From Ignavibacteriota bacterium (GTDB taxonomy: Bacteria > Bacteroidota > Ignavibacteria > UBA10030 > SZUA-254), in NCBI GenBank assembly GCA_025358305.1, contig JANYJZ010000017.1, forward strand, positions 1 to 53,375: a stretch of 53,375 nt of DNA, given 5' to 3'. The notes under the pieces were generated by a model that did not search any database, had not been told where the DNA came from, and saw only the letters and a program-made list of their open reading frames with translations. Both the position numbers and the translations under genes were made by a program. Of the stretch, positions 6,931 to 15,402 are shown piece by piece (position 1 is the first letter of the stretch; every line of letters begins with the position of its first letter).

Positions 6931-8799
6931 GTGCGCATTCCGCCCGAAAAGATCGATGAAATACGCAATGCGGCCGACATCGTCGACACGATCGGCGCCG
7001 TCGTCAAGCTGAAGAAGCGCGGCAAGAACTTCATCGGGCTCTGCCCGTTCCACACCGAAAAGACCCCCTCGTTCAACGTGTCGCAGGACCGGCAGATGTA
7101 CCACTGCTTCGGCTGCGGCGTCGGCGGCAACGTCATCACCTTCGTCATGGAGTATGAAAAGCTCACGTTCGTCGAAGCCGTCCGGTCCCTGGCCGAGCGG
7201 CTCGGGATTGCGCTTCCGGCTGCTACGGACCAGGACGCCGGGTTGGCGAGCGAACAGGAGCAGCTCTATCAGGTCATGCGGCTCGCCGGCAAGTACTTTT
7301 ATACAGCGCTGACCGAAAGCGCCGAAGGGAAGCCCGCCCTCGACTACCTCAAGGACCGCGGCTTCACGCCGGAGACCATGAAGACGTTCGGACTCGGCTA
7401 CGCGCCCAATTCGTGGGACGGCTTCGTCAAGCACGCCACCGAAAACGGCTTCGCGACAGCGCATCTTGAAAAAGCGGGCCTGGCTCGGAAGCGTCCGGAC
7501 GGCACGTACTACGACTATTTCCGCGGGAGAGCGATGTTCCCGATCTTCTCCACCGCCGGAAAGGTCATCGGCTTCGGCGCGCGGAAACTCCGGGAGGACG
7601 ATCCGCTGGCGAAGTACATCAACTCTCCCGAGACCCCCATTTATAATAAGAGCCGCGTCCTCTACGGGCTCTACCACGCGAAGGACGCCGTCCGGGAGGC
7701 CGACAGCGCGATCCTCGTCGAGGGGTACGCTGATCTCCTCGCCGTCTTCCAGGCGGGGATCAAGAATATCGTCGCCTCGAGCGGGACCGCGCTCACCGTT
7801 GACCAGATCCAGCTCATCAGCCGCTCCACGAAGAACATCACGATCGTCTACGACGCCGATTCCGCAGGTTCGAAGGCCGCCCTGAGAGGCGTCGACCTCA
7901 TCCTCGCGAGCGATCTCGACGTCCGGGTCGCTTCGCTTCCGGAAGGGGATGACCCCGACTCCTTCGTGCGCAAAAATGGCGGCGCCGCGTTCCAGGCCCT
8001 TCTGGAAAGATCCGTCTCGTTCATCGACTTCATCTCCCAGGCGTACGAGAAGCAGGGGAAGCTCTCAACCCCCGAAGGCCAGGCCCTGGCGGTGCGCACG
8101 ATCGTCCAGTCGATCGCGAGCATGAAGGACGAGCTGAAGCAAAATTTCTACATCAAGCAGGTTGCGGAGAAGTACAAGATCTACGAGTCGACGCTCTTTC
8201 GGGAGCTCGAACGCCTCCGGGGCGATACACGTAGGCGCGAGGGCGGAGCACCGAATGCCGCCCCGCCCCGCCAGAGCGCGCCAGTGCAGGCCCGAACATC
8301 CGAAGCACCCCTTCCGACCGACGAACGGAACCTCGTCCACGCGATGCTCGAAGGAGGCGCACCGGTCATCACGGAGATCTTCGCGCAGATCGTCCTCGAG
8401 GATTTCACGCACCCGGCGGCCCGGTCGCTCGCGGGCTTTCTTCAGGCGCGTGCGCTCAAGGAGGAGCCGCTTGACCCGTCGGCCCTCGTGAATGACCTCG
8501 ACGATCCGGCGCAGAAAAAACTCGTCAGTGAGCTCCTCTTCTCGAAATACCAGGTCCGGCTCGACGACGGGACGGATTTTCCCCAGGCGGACCCCAGGAA
8601 GATCGCCAAGGACTCCATCGTCGTGCTTCGAAAGAACGCATTGACGCGCATGATGAAGGAGAACCAGCTGGAAATGAAGAGCGCCATCTCTCGCGGCGAG
8701 GACGGCATACCGTATTTGGAGCGGGACAGACAGATGTCGGCAGAATTGAAGCAGCTAGAGCAGGGAGCGCATCCGGCGGAGTCCGGACTGGCGTCATAA
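6931..8799 (+). CDS. dnaG: DNA primase DnaG
   Basis: DnaG makes the RNA primers for replication. The 622-residue protein has the N-terminal CHCC zinc ribbon (C38, H41, C59, C62), the RNA polymerase core with the RGR motif, and a TOPRIM fold with E264 (VEGYADLL) and the metal-binding pair D308/D310 (DADSAG). The C-terminal 200 residues, after a Pro/Ala-rich linker near residues 440-455, form the helicase-binding region. The GTG at 6931 gives the standard start (RIPPEKIDEIRNAADIVD); no ATG lies upstream in frame and there is no clear Shine-Dalgarno site. The gene begins a unit with the PLP decarboxylase downstream (36-base gap). Confidence 0.97.
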   Translation: MRIPPEKIDEIRNAADIVDTIGAVVKLKKRGKNFIGLCPFHTEKTPSFNVSQDRQMYHCFGCGVGGNVITFVMEYEKLTFVEAVRSLAERLGIALPAATDQDAGLASEQEQLYQVMRLAGKYFYTALTESAEGKPALDYLKDRGFTPETMKTFGLGYAPNSWDGFVKHATENGFATAHLEKAGLARKRPDGTYYDYFRGRAMFPIFSTAGKVIGFGARKLREDDPLAKYINSPETPIYNKSRVLYGLYHAKDAVREADSAILVEGYADLLAVFQAGIKNIVASSGTALTVDQIQLISRSTKNITIVYDADSAGSKAALRGVDLILASDLDVRVASLPEGDDPDSFVRKNGGAAFQALLERSVSFIDFISQAYEKQGKLSTPEGQALAVRTIVQSIASMKDELKQNFYIKQVAEKYKIYESTLFRELERLRGDTRRREGGAPNAAPPRQSAPVQARTSEAPLPTDERNLVHAMLEGGAPVITEIFAQIVLEDFTHPAARSLAGFLQARALKEEPLDPSALVNDLDDPAQKKLVSELLFSKYQVRLDDGTDFPQADPRKIAKDSIVVLRKNALTRMMKENQLEMKSAISRGEDGIPYLERDRQMSAELKQLEQGAHPAESGLAS

Positions 8800-8835
8800 A
8801 CCCTTCCCCTTACGTCAACACAATCTGACGATCGT

Positions 8836-10281
8836 ATGAGAGAAGAGATCCAACAGCTTGAACGCATCGCGCGGATGCTCGAACCGCAGGCGGACGTGCG
8901 CGCCTCCCTGCGCGACGATGTGGTCGCCTACGCCGAAGAGTTCCTCTCCAAGATCGACGACCTCCCGGCATACGTCGTCACCGAGGACAAGGGGATCGGC
9001 ATTGCCGATTCGCCGATCATCGAAGGTCCCGGGACGCTCGCCGAAGCGATCCAGCTTCTCCGATTTAACGTCGACCGCCCGGGACTCAATCCCGCGTCCG
9101 GCGGGCACCTCGGATACATTCCCGGCGGCGGGATCTACCCATCGGCCCTCGGCGATTACCTCGCCGACGTCATGAATCGCTACGCGGGCGTCCACTTTGG
9201 GAGCCCCGGCGCCGTCTACCTTGAGAACATGCTCATCGACTGGATGGCGGAGCTCGTCGGGTACCCGAAGGGGTGCGGAGGGAACCTTACCTCCGGCGGG
9301 AGTATCGCCAACCTCATCGGTATCGTCGCGGCGAGGGACGCGCACGGGCTTGCGTCCGCCGACATCCCCCGGAGTACCATCTATCTCACACGTCAGGTGC
9401 ATCACAGCGTCGACAAGGCGATCCGCATCGCCGGGCTGAAGGAGTGCGTGCTCCGATTCGTGCCGATGGACCGGAACTTCCGCATGGATGCGGCGGCCCT
9501 CGACATGATGATCGGCGCCGACCTCGCCTCCGGACTGCGGCCGTGGCTCCTCATCGCGTCGGCCGGCACGACCGATACCGGCGCGGTCGATCCGCTCGCC
9601 GATCTGGGCGACATCGCCCGGGACCGGGGGCTCTGGTACCATATCGACGGCGCGTATGGCGCATTTTTCATCCTGTGCGACGAGGGCCGAAAGATACTTC
9701 GCGGCATGGAGCGATCGGACTCCCTCGTCATGGACCCGCACAAGGGGCTCTTCCTCCCGTACGGCACCGGCACGGTGCTCGTCAAGGACAACGCTAAACT
9801 TTACGATGCGTTCTGGTACCAGGCGGCGTACCTCCAGGACGCGCTCAACTCCGCCACGATCCATTCGCCCGCCGACCTCTCTCCGGAACTCACGAAGCAC
9901 TTTCGGGGCCTCAGGATGTGGCTTCCACTGAAACTGTTCGGCGTAGCGCCGTTCCGGGCTGCCATCGAGGAGAAGTTGCTCCTCGCGCGGTATTTCTACG
10001 AGGAGATCCAGCGGCTTCCAGGGTTCGAGGTCGGGAACGCACCCGACCTCTCCATCGTGACCTACCGCTATGTGCCGGCGAAAGGGGATGCCAACGTCTT
10101 CAACGAGGCGCTCGTCAAGGAGGTCCACAAAGACGGAAGGGTGTTCCTCTCTTCAACGATGATCGACGGGAAGTTCACGCTGCGTCTCGCCGTCCTTTCG
10201 TTCCGGACCCATCTCCGAACGATCGATCTCACGCTCGAGATCCTCAAAGAAAAGGCGCATATGCTCGAAACGACGCTCTGA
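8836..10281 (+). CDS. PLP-dependent group II decarboxylase
   Basis: This is a fold-type I PLP enzyme of the aromatic-amino-acid/glutamate decarboxylase family (481 aa, usual length). The PLP lysine is K303 in DPHKGLF; other landmarks are the PLP-ring-stacking histidine region (VHHSVDKA), the HIDGAYGAF segment whose Asp contacts the pyridine nitrogen, and LTSGGSIANL near the N-terminal third. It decarboxylates an amino acid to an amine; which one cannot be told from sequence. The next gene starts 7 bases downstream, so the two are probably co-transcribed. Confidence 0.93.
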   Translation: MREEIQQLERIARMLEPQADVRASLRDDVVAYAEEFLSKIDDLPAYVVTEDKGIGIADSPIIEGPGTLAEAIQLLRFNVDRPGLNPASGGHLGYIPGGGIYPSALGDYLADVMNRYAGVHFGSPGAVYLENMLIDWMAELVGYPKGCGGNLTSGGSIANLIGIVAARDAHGLASADIPRSTIYLTRQVHHSVDKAIRIAGLKECVLRFVPMDRNFRMDAAALDMMIGADLASGLRPWLLIASAGTTDTGAVDPLADLGDIARDRGLWYHIDGAYGAFFILCDEGRKILRGMERSDSLVMDPHKGLFLPYGTGTVLVKDNAKLYDAFWYQAAYLQDALNSATIHSPADLSPELTKHFRGLRMWLPLKLFGVAPFRAAIEEKLLLARYFYEEIQRLPGFEVGNAPDLSIVTYRYVPAKGDANVFNEALVKEVHKDGRVFLSSTMIDGKFTLRLAVLSFRTHLRTIDLTLEILKEKAHMLETTL

Positions 10282-10288
10282 GCCTTGG

Positions 10289-11194
10289 ATGCTGAACGTG
10301 GAAGTCATACCGTACGGGGGATGGGAGCGCTGCCTGCGGATCCGCAACCGGCGCATCGAAGCGGTAATCACCTCCGAGGTCGGCCCTCGCGTCATCCGTT
10401 TCGGGTTCATCGGCGGTCTGAACGAGTTCGTGGAGTACCCCGAGCAGATGGGACTATCGGGCGGGGAAGCCTACCGGAGCTATGGCGGCCACCGCCTCTG
10501 GGTCGCGCCCGAGGACCGGATCCGCACGTATGCCCCGGATAACGGGGCCGTCGAGTGGCGTGTCGAGGGTGAGGCGCTGCGGGTGACGGCTCCCACCGAG
10601 CGAATGACGGGGCTCAGAAAGGAGATCGAATTCTGGATCGATCCAGAGATCGATACGATGCACCTCATCCACCGAATCAGGAACTGCGGCAGCACCTCGG
10701 TCGAGATCGCCGCATGGGCCCTGAGCGTCATGGCCCCCGGCGGAAAAGTTCTCATACCCCAGGAGCCGTTCATTCCCCATCCCGACGCGCTTCTCCCGTC
10801 GCGGCCGATCGTGCTTTGGAGCTATACGGACATGACGGATCCGCGCTGGATCTGGGGGAAGGAGCTCATCCAGCTCTCCCAGGATCCCGCTTCGGCGCGC
10901 CCCCAGAAGATCGGCCTCTTGAACAAACGGGGCTGGCTGGCGTACGCGAACGGGGAACGGCTCTTCCTCAAGACGCACGCCACGAAGGTTGATGCGGCCT
11001 ACCCTGATTACGGATCGAGTGCGGAAGTGTTCACCAATGCGCGGATGCTGGAACTCGAAACACTCAGCCCGTTGACGCTCCTGGTTCCGGGAGCCGTCCT
11101 CGAGCATGAGGAACACTGGTTCTTATACGGCGGTGTTCGGCTCGGCGGAGACGAGGCGGCCGTCATGCGCTCGCTCAGCGCGATACGATCATGA
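10289..11194 (+). CDS. DUF4380-type protein (mutarotase-like fold)
   Basis: A 301-residue protein without signal peptide or membrane segment. The pattern of short beta strands, an HRLWVAPED motif near residue 69 and the segment EIEFWIDPEIDTMHLIHRIRNCG are typical of the DUF4380 family, whose fold resembles galactose mutarotase/aldose epimerases. Binding of a sugar or sugar-like ligand is likely by analogy, but no activity can be assigned. It follows the decarboxylase by 7 bases. Confidence 0.75.
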   Translation: MLNVEVIPYGGWERCLRIRNRRIEAVITSEVGPRVIRFGFIGGLNEFVEYPEQMGLSGGEAYRSYGGHRLWVAPEDRIRTYAPDNGAVEWRVEGEALRVTAPTERMTGLRKEIEFWIDPEIDTMHLIHRIRNCGSTSVEIAAWALSVMAPGGKVLIPQEPFIPHPDALLPSRPIVLWSYTDMTDPRWIWGKELIQLSQDPASARPQKIGLLNKRGWLAYANGERLFLKTHATKVDAAYPDYGSSAEVFTNARMLELETLSPLTLLVPGAVLEHEEHWFLYGGVRLGGDEAAVMRSLSAIRS

Positions 11195-11249
11195 CGCGTC
11201 CTCCGCTGTTCTTCAAAAGAACGCATAGTTCCACAACGACTGACCTGCC

Positions 11250-12392
11250 ATGAACACGAGACTCCGAATGTGCTCCTCGCTGGTCGGGAGCGTCCTCTTC
11301 TCGATGATCCTCTGCATTCCTTTCACGGGAAATGTCCAGGGGGGAGAAGGATCGCTGCGCGAGAACCTGAAGAAGATCCGCCTTCCCCACGGTTTTTCCA
11401 TCGAACTCTTTGCCGCCAATGTCCCTGGTGCGCGTTCCCTCACGATGGGGGACAGGGGCACGATCTTCGTCGGCACGCGCGGCGAGGGGAGGGTGTACGC
11501 GCTGTGCGACGACAACCACGACCACCGCGCGGATTCCGTGCGCCTGTTCGCCGAAGGTCTCGACGTTCCGAACGGCGTCGCCTTCCGGAATGGTGCCCTC
11601 TGCGTCGCCGAGCATAACCGCGTCCTCCGGTTCGATTCCGCCGAGACGCGCCGGCCGGGACATCCCGCCGTCGTCAACGACTCCTTTCCCTCCGACGCGC
11701 TCCATGGCTGGAAGTACATGAGGTTCGGCCCCGACGGGAAGCTCTACGTTCCGGTGGGCGCTCCGTGCAACGTCTGCGAGCGCGACGACAAGCGCTACGC
11801 CTCCATCATGCGGATGAACCCCGATGGGACCGGTCTCGAACTCTTCGCTTCCGGCGTCAGGAACACCGTCGGATTCGACTGGCATCCCGTCACCGGCAAC
11901 CTCTGGTTCACCGACAACGGGAGGGACATGCTGGGCGACGACCTCCCACCGGATGAACTCAATACCGCGCCGAGGAAAGGAATGCATTTCGGATTCCCCT
12001 ACTTTCACGGAAACGGCATCCCCGACCCCGAGTACGGCGCCGGAAAGGACGCTGCAGACTATGTGCCGCCTGCGATGGCGCTGGGGCCCCACGTCGCATC
12101 CCTCGGCATGCGCTTCTACACGGGGACGATGTTTCCACAGGAGTACCGAAACCAGATCTTCATCGCGGAGCATGGCTCCTGGAACCGCACCGACCCGATC
12201 GGCTACCGCGTCACGCTGGTCCGACTCGAGGGGAACCGCGCCGTCTCCTACCTACCGTTCGCCGAAGGGTGGCTCGAACTCGGCCGCCCCTGGGGCCGCC
12301 CCGTCGATCTCCTCGTCATGCCGGACGGCGCCCTGCTCGTCTCAGACGACTATGCGGGAGCCATCTACCGTATCAGCTATACCGGCAAATAG
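11250..12392 (+). CDS. Secreted sorbosone/glucose dehydrogenase-like beta-propeller
   Basis: This 380-residue protein has a signal peptide (about residues 1-31, hydrophobic SSLVGSVLFSMILCIPF) and then a six-bladed propeller of the PQQ-type glucose/sorbosone dehydrogenase family. Visible landmarks are LPHGFSIELFAANVPGARSL at the start, the NGVAF and WKYMRFGPDGKLY blades, the GAPCNVC pair of cysteines, and the SGVRNTVGFDWHP and FGFPYFHGNG motifs. It would act in the periplasm or outside the cell on sugars or other alcohols, with PQQ or a haem domain as partner; no PQQ-biosynthesis gene is in the window. It is separated from the next gene by 133 bases containing a CT-repeat (about 12396-12416) and a promoter. 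Confidence 0.88.
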   Translation: MNTRLRMCSSLVGSVLFSMILCIPFTGNVQGGEGSLRENLKKIRLPHGFSIELFAANVPGARSLTMGDRGTIFVGTRGEGRVYALCDDNHDHRADSVRLFAEGLDVPNGVAFRNGALCVAEHNRVLRFDSAETRRPGHPAVVNDSFPSDALHGWKYMRFGPDGKLYVPVGAPCNVCERDDKRYASIMRMNPDGTGLELFASGVRNTVGFDWHPVTGNLWFTDNGRDMLGDDLPPDELNTAPRKGMHFGFPYFHGNGIPDPEYGAGKDAADYVPPAMALGPHVASLGMRFYTGTMFPQEYRNQIFIAEHGSWNRTDPIGYRVTLVRLEGNRAVSYLPFAEGWLELGRPWGRPVDLLVMPDGALLVSDDYAGAIYRISYTGK

Positions 12393-12466
12393 CGATCTCT
12401 CTCTCTCTTTTCTCTCGCGCGAGGTGTGTCGAGTGCAAGCCGCTTCCGCGCAATACCTGCAAGTCG

Positions 12467-12495
12467 TTGCAATTAAGGCACATTCAGCGTATATT
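12467..12495 (+). promoter_or_regulatory. Promoter of the glycosyltransferase operon
   Basis: TTGCAA (12467-12472) and TATATT (12490-12495) are 17 bases apart in an AT-rich patch. The start would be near 12502, giving a leader of about 24 bases that includes the AGGAG ribosome-binding site at 12509-12513. Confidence 0.6.
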
Positions 12496-12525
12496 AAAGA
12501 AAGATCTCAGGAGCCGTGAGCAACG

Positions 12526-13590
12526 TTGCACCAGCAGTATCGTCATATCTTGATCGTGCGGACCGACAGGATCGGGGATGTTCTCCTGACCCTCCCGATG
12601 GCGCAGGCCCTCAAACGCCTCTTCCCGGAAGCCCGTATCGCCATGCTCATCCGCAAGTACACAACGGAACTTGTGGACGATAACCCCTACGTCGATTCCC
12701 TGCTCCTCTACGACGACGGCGAAGCCCAAACCCCATTCTTCTTCCTCACTGCGGAACTCCGGGCGCAGAAATTCGACATCGTCTTCCACACCCATCCTCG
12801 TTTCAGAGCAGCCCTCATGACCCGCCTTGCGGGGATCCCCGAGCGCGTCGGGACGGGGTACCGGTGGTACTCATGGCTCTTCAACAAGAAGGTGTACGAG
12901 CACCGCAAGGACGCGAAACACCATGAATTGGAGTACAATCTGCATCTCTTGAAGGCCATCGGTGCCTCGGTGGACCCGGCAACGGTCACGCCGGAGATCC
13001 GCGTGACTGCCGGGTCCGCCGAGTTCGTGCGGGCGCTCCTGGCGTCCGTTGGCATCACCCCTGGAGAGCGTGTCGTCATCCTCCATCCGGGGAGCGGCAG
13101 CTCCGCCCGGGACTGGCACCGGACGCATTTCGGCACACTCGCCGCGAAACTCAAAGCCCTCCCGTCGCTCAGGGTGGTCGTGACCGGCGGGCGTGACGAA
13201 CACGACATCGTCCGGACCGTCCGCGACATCGGGGGGGAAGGCGTCGTGGGGATCGTCGACCGACTGACGCTCCACCAGTTCGCCGCCCTCGCCCAGGCGG
13301 CGGCCCTCTTCATCGCCAACTCGACCGGGCCGCTGCACGTGGCCGCGGCCGTCGGCACGCCCGTCATCGGCTTCTATCCCCAGATCACCCCCTTGAGCGC
13401 GGCGCGCTGGGGTCCCTACACGACTCGCAAGACGATCTTCACCCCCGCTGGAATGCCAGCTGACTGCAAGGTGTGCCTCGCTCCCGGCGTCCAGGGCTGC
13501 GCGTGCATGGATTCCATCAGCGTGGACGAGGTGTTCCGGGCCGCCGTGGCGTCTCTCGAGCGGTATCATCCGGTCCAAGCGCATGCGTAA
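12526..13590 (+). CDS. Glycosyltransferase family 9 (heptosyltransferase-like)
   Basis: The 354-residue protein belongs to the ADP-heptose:LPS heptosyltransferase family and probably adds a sugar to a lipopolysaccharide or another surface glycan on the cytoplasmic face of the inner membrane. It has the N-terminal RTDRIGDVLL motif (residues 12-21), the LHPGSGSSARDW segment, and the C-terminal ANSTGPLHVAAAVGTP donor-binding motif. The C-terminus has a small Cys cluster (CKVC, CAC). Start: TTG at 12526, 12 bases after AGGAG; the nearby GTG at 12516 is out of frame. It overlaps the next gene by 8 bases and heads a four-gene coupled operon. Confidence 0.93.
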   Translation: MHQQYRHILIVRTDRIGDVLLTLPMAQALKRLFPEARIAMLIRKYTTELVDDNPYVDSLLLYDDGEAQTPFFFLTAELRAQKFDIVFHTHPRFRAALMTRLAGIPERVGTGYRWYSWLFNKKVYEHRKDAKHHELEYNLHLLKAIGASVDPATVTPEIRVTAGSAEFVRALLASVGITPGERVVILHPGSGSSARDWHRTHFGTLAAKLKALPSLRVVVTGGRDEHDIVRTVRDIGGEGVVGIVDRLTLHQFAALAQAAALFIANSTGPLHVAAAVGTPVIGFYPQITPLSAARWGPYTTRKTIFTPAGMPADCKVCLAPGVQGCACMDSISVDEVFRAAVASLERYHPVQAHA

Positions 13591-14431
13591 GCTGCTCCTC
13601 GCCCTCGTCTCGTGTTCGCTTTTGTCCTCCGGTGGCGCGTTGCAGGTTGCCGAACGCAGCCTGCCGCAGGCCGTGTCGGCCACTCCGGCGGTCCCGGATT
13701 TCGTCATCCCGGACACGATGCGCGCCATGGCGAACTTCGCCTTCACGGGTGGGGAATACCTTCAGTTCGACGTCCATTTCGGGTTCGTCACGGCCGGCGT
13801 GGCGACCATGACGGTCTCGGACACTCTCGTCTACGACCACCGGAAGGCCTACAAGGTCGATTTCATCATCGAGTCGAAGCCGTTCTTCGACTTCTTCTAC
13901 AAGGTCCGCGACCACTATGAGACGATCATCGACTCCGCGGGGCTCTTCCCGTGGAGGTTCGAACAGCATATCCGGGAAGGCAACTTCTCGCGCGACTTCG
14001 TCGCGGAGTTCGACCAGGTGAACCACCGCGCGAAGACGACGGGGGGGACGTACGCGACGAGTCCGTACGTTCACGACATCATGTCGGCGTTCTACTTTTC
14101 CAGAACGGTCGACTACAAGAACTTCCGCCCCGGTCAGCGCGTCCACTTGCGGAACTTCTACAAGGACTCGACCTACACGCTCGACGTCAAGTACAAAGGA
14201 AGGCAGGAGATCGAGGTCGACGCGGGGAAGTTCAATTGCATCATCATCGAGCCCCTCGCCCAAGAAGGAGGTCTCTTCAAGGGGGACGGAAAGATCCTCA
14301 TCTGGATCACGGATGACGATCGGAAGATGCCGGTGAAGGTCAGCACGCAGGTGCCCATCGGTTCGATCAACTCAGAACTCACCGCGTACCACGGGCTCAA
14401 CGGCCCGCTTCACGGAAAAATCGAGGAATGA
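13583..14431 (+). CDS. DUF3108 envelope protein
   Basis: A 282-residue protein with a signal peptide (MRKLLLALVSCSLLSSGGA) and a single beta-rich domain of the DUF3108 family, shown by GEYLQFDVHFGFVTAGVATM near residue 54, the repeated antiparallel strands, and the terminal WITDDDRKMPVKVSTQVPIGS segment. The family is periplasmic or outer-membrane associated and of unknown role. Its start lies 8 bases inside the glycosyltransferase gene and its stop overlaps the next start (ATGA), so translation of all three is coupled. This suggests a task in envelope glycan or lipid assembly. Confidence 0.85.
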   Translation: MRKLLLALVSCSLLSSGGALQVAERSLPQAVSATPAVPDFVIPDTMRAMANFAFTGGEYLQFDVHFGFVTAGVATMTVSDTLVYDHRKAYKVDFIIESKPFFDFFYKVRDHYETIIDSAGLFPWRFEQHIREGNFSRDFVAEFDQVNHRAKTTGGTYATSPYVHDIMSAFYFSRTVDYKNFRPGQRVHLRNFYKDSTYTLDVKYKGRQEIEVDAGKFNCIIIEPLAQEGGLFKGDGKILIWITDDDRKMPVKVSTQVPIGSINSELTAYHGLNGPLHGKIEE

Positions 14432-15402
14432 CCATGAGAACAGGGTCCAGGTTCACGAAGATCGACCTTTCGGGGGTGAAGACCATCTCCATCAGGAAAC
14501 GCAAGAGCAAGGTCCGGTTCCAGGAGTTCGCCCGCGTCTACGACCCGGGGAAGCAGTCCTTCCGGGCGTACGTCGACTCGCTCCCGCGGTTCCTCGTGGC
14601 GAACGACCTCGTGGCGTTCGCCTCGTGCATCGCTCGGGCGCGCCGCCGGTCCAAACCCGTCATTGCCATGATCGGTGCACACGTGGTGAAGGTGGGCCTT
14701 TCCCCGCTCCTCATCGATCTCCTCACACGAAAGATCGTCACATGCGTGGCGATGAACAGCGCAGCCGCCATCCACGACGTGGAGACCGCCAAATGGGGGA
14801 CAACGTCGGAAGATGTCGAAACGAACCTCCAGGACGGCACCTTCGGCATGTCGATGGAGACCGGCGGGTTCATCAACACGACGCTCTCAAAGGCCATGGC
14901 GGAGAGTGGGGAGATCGGGTACGGCGAAGCTCTCGGGCGTGCACTGCAGAACGCCCCCTACCGCAACATGAGCATCCTCGCGACGTGCTACCGGCTCGGC
15001 GTTCCGGCGACCGTCCACGCCGCGATCGGGACCGACATCGTCCATCAGCAGCCGACGATGGACGGGGCCGCGACCGGCGAGCTCTCCTTCCGGGACTTCC
15101 GTCTGCTCTGCAACGAGGTGAAGGAGCTCCGCAAGGGCAGCGTCGTCATGAATATCGGCTCCGCGGTGATCCTTCCGGAGGTCTTTCTCAAGGCCCTCAC
15201 GGTGGGCCGGAACCTGGGCCATCCTACCCGGGGGTTCACGACCGCGAATTTCGACATGATCCAGCAGTACCGGCCGCGCATGAACGTTGTCTCGCGTCCG
15301 ACGAAGGGCTCCCCAGGCAAAGGGTACATGTTCACGGGGCACCACGAGATCATGATCCCGCTCCTCTGCGCGATGATCAAAGACCGGCTCCGGGCGCGAT
15401 GA
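14428..15402 (+). CDS. Deoxyhypusine synthase-like protein
   Basis: A 324-residue cytoplasmic protein. Segments in order resemble deoxyhypusine synthase (DHS): KPVIAMIGAHVVKVGLSPLL, VTCVAMNSAAAIHDVE (where DHS has its TTAGGVEED NAD-binding strand), LATCYRLGVPATVHAAIGTD (DHS: GIPVFSPALTDGS), a Gly-rich strand GSVVMNIGSAV, and FTGHHEIMIPLLCAMI near the end (DHS: ADASLVFPLL). The active-site SWGK lysine motif of DHS is not clearly kept; a KGSPGKG stretch sits near that position. Bacteria lack eIF5A, so bacterial homologues act on other polyamine-type or unknown substrates. Start ATG overlaps the previous stop by 4 bases and its own stop overlaps the next ATG. The family call is from motif comparison only. 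Confidence 0.55.
   Translation: MTMRTGSRFTKIDLSGVKTISIRKRKSKVRFQEFARVYDPGKQSFRAYVDSLPRFLVANDLVAFASCIARARRRSKPVIAMIGAHVVKVGLSPLLIDLLTRKIVTCVAMNSAAAIHDVETAKWGTTSEDVETNLQDGTFGMSMETGGFINTTLSKAMAESGEIGYGEALGRALQNAPYRNMSILATCYRLGVPATVHAAIGTDIVHQQPTMDGAATGELSFRDFRLLCNEVKELRKGSVVMNIGSAVILPEVFLKALTVGRNLGHPTRGFTTANFDMIQQYRPRMNVVSRPTKGSPGKGYMFTGHHEIMIPLLCAMIKDRLRAR

Noticed and set aside
11208-11222. Small inverted repeat (gttctt/aagaac type) before the sorbosone-dehydrogenase-like gene
   Set aside because: A five-to-six base stem without a T tract; expected by chance in a 55-base gap.
12396-12423. CT-rich repeat and ctcgcgcgag palindrome between the dehydrogenase-like gene and GT9
   Set aside because: A short pyrimidine run of the kind that arises by slippage; no terminator T tract and no partner copies in the window.
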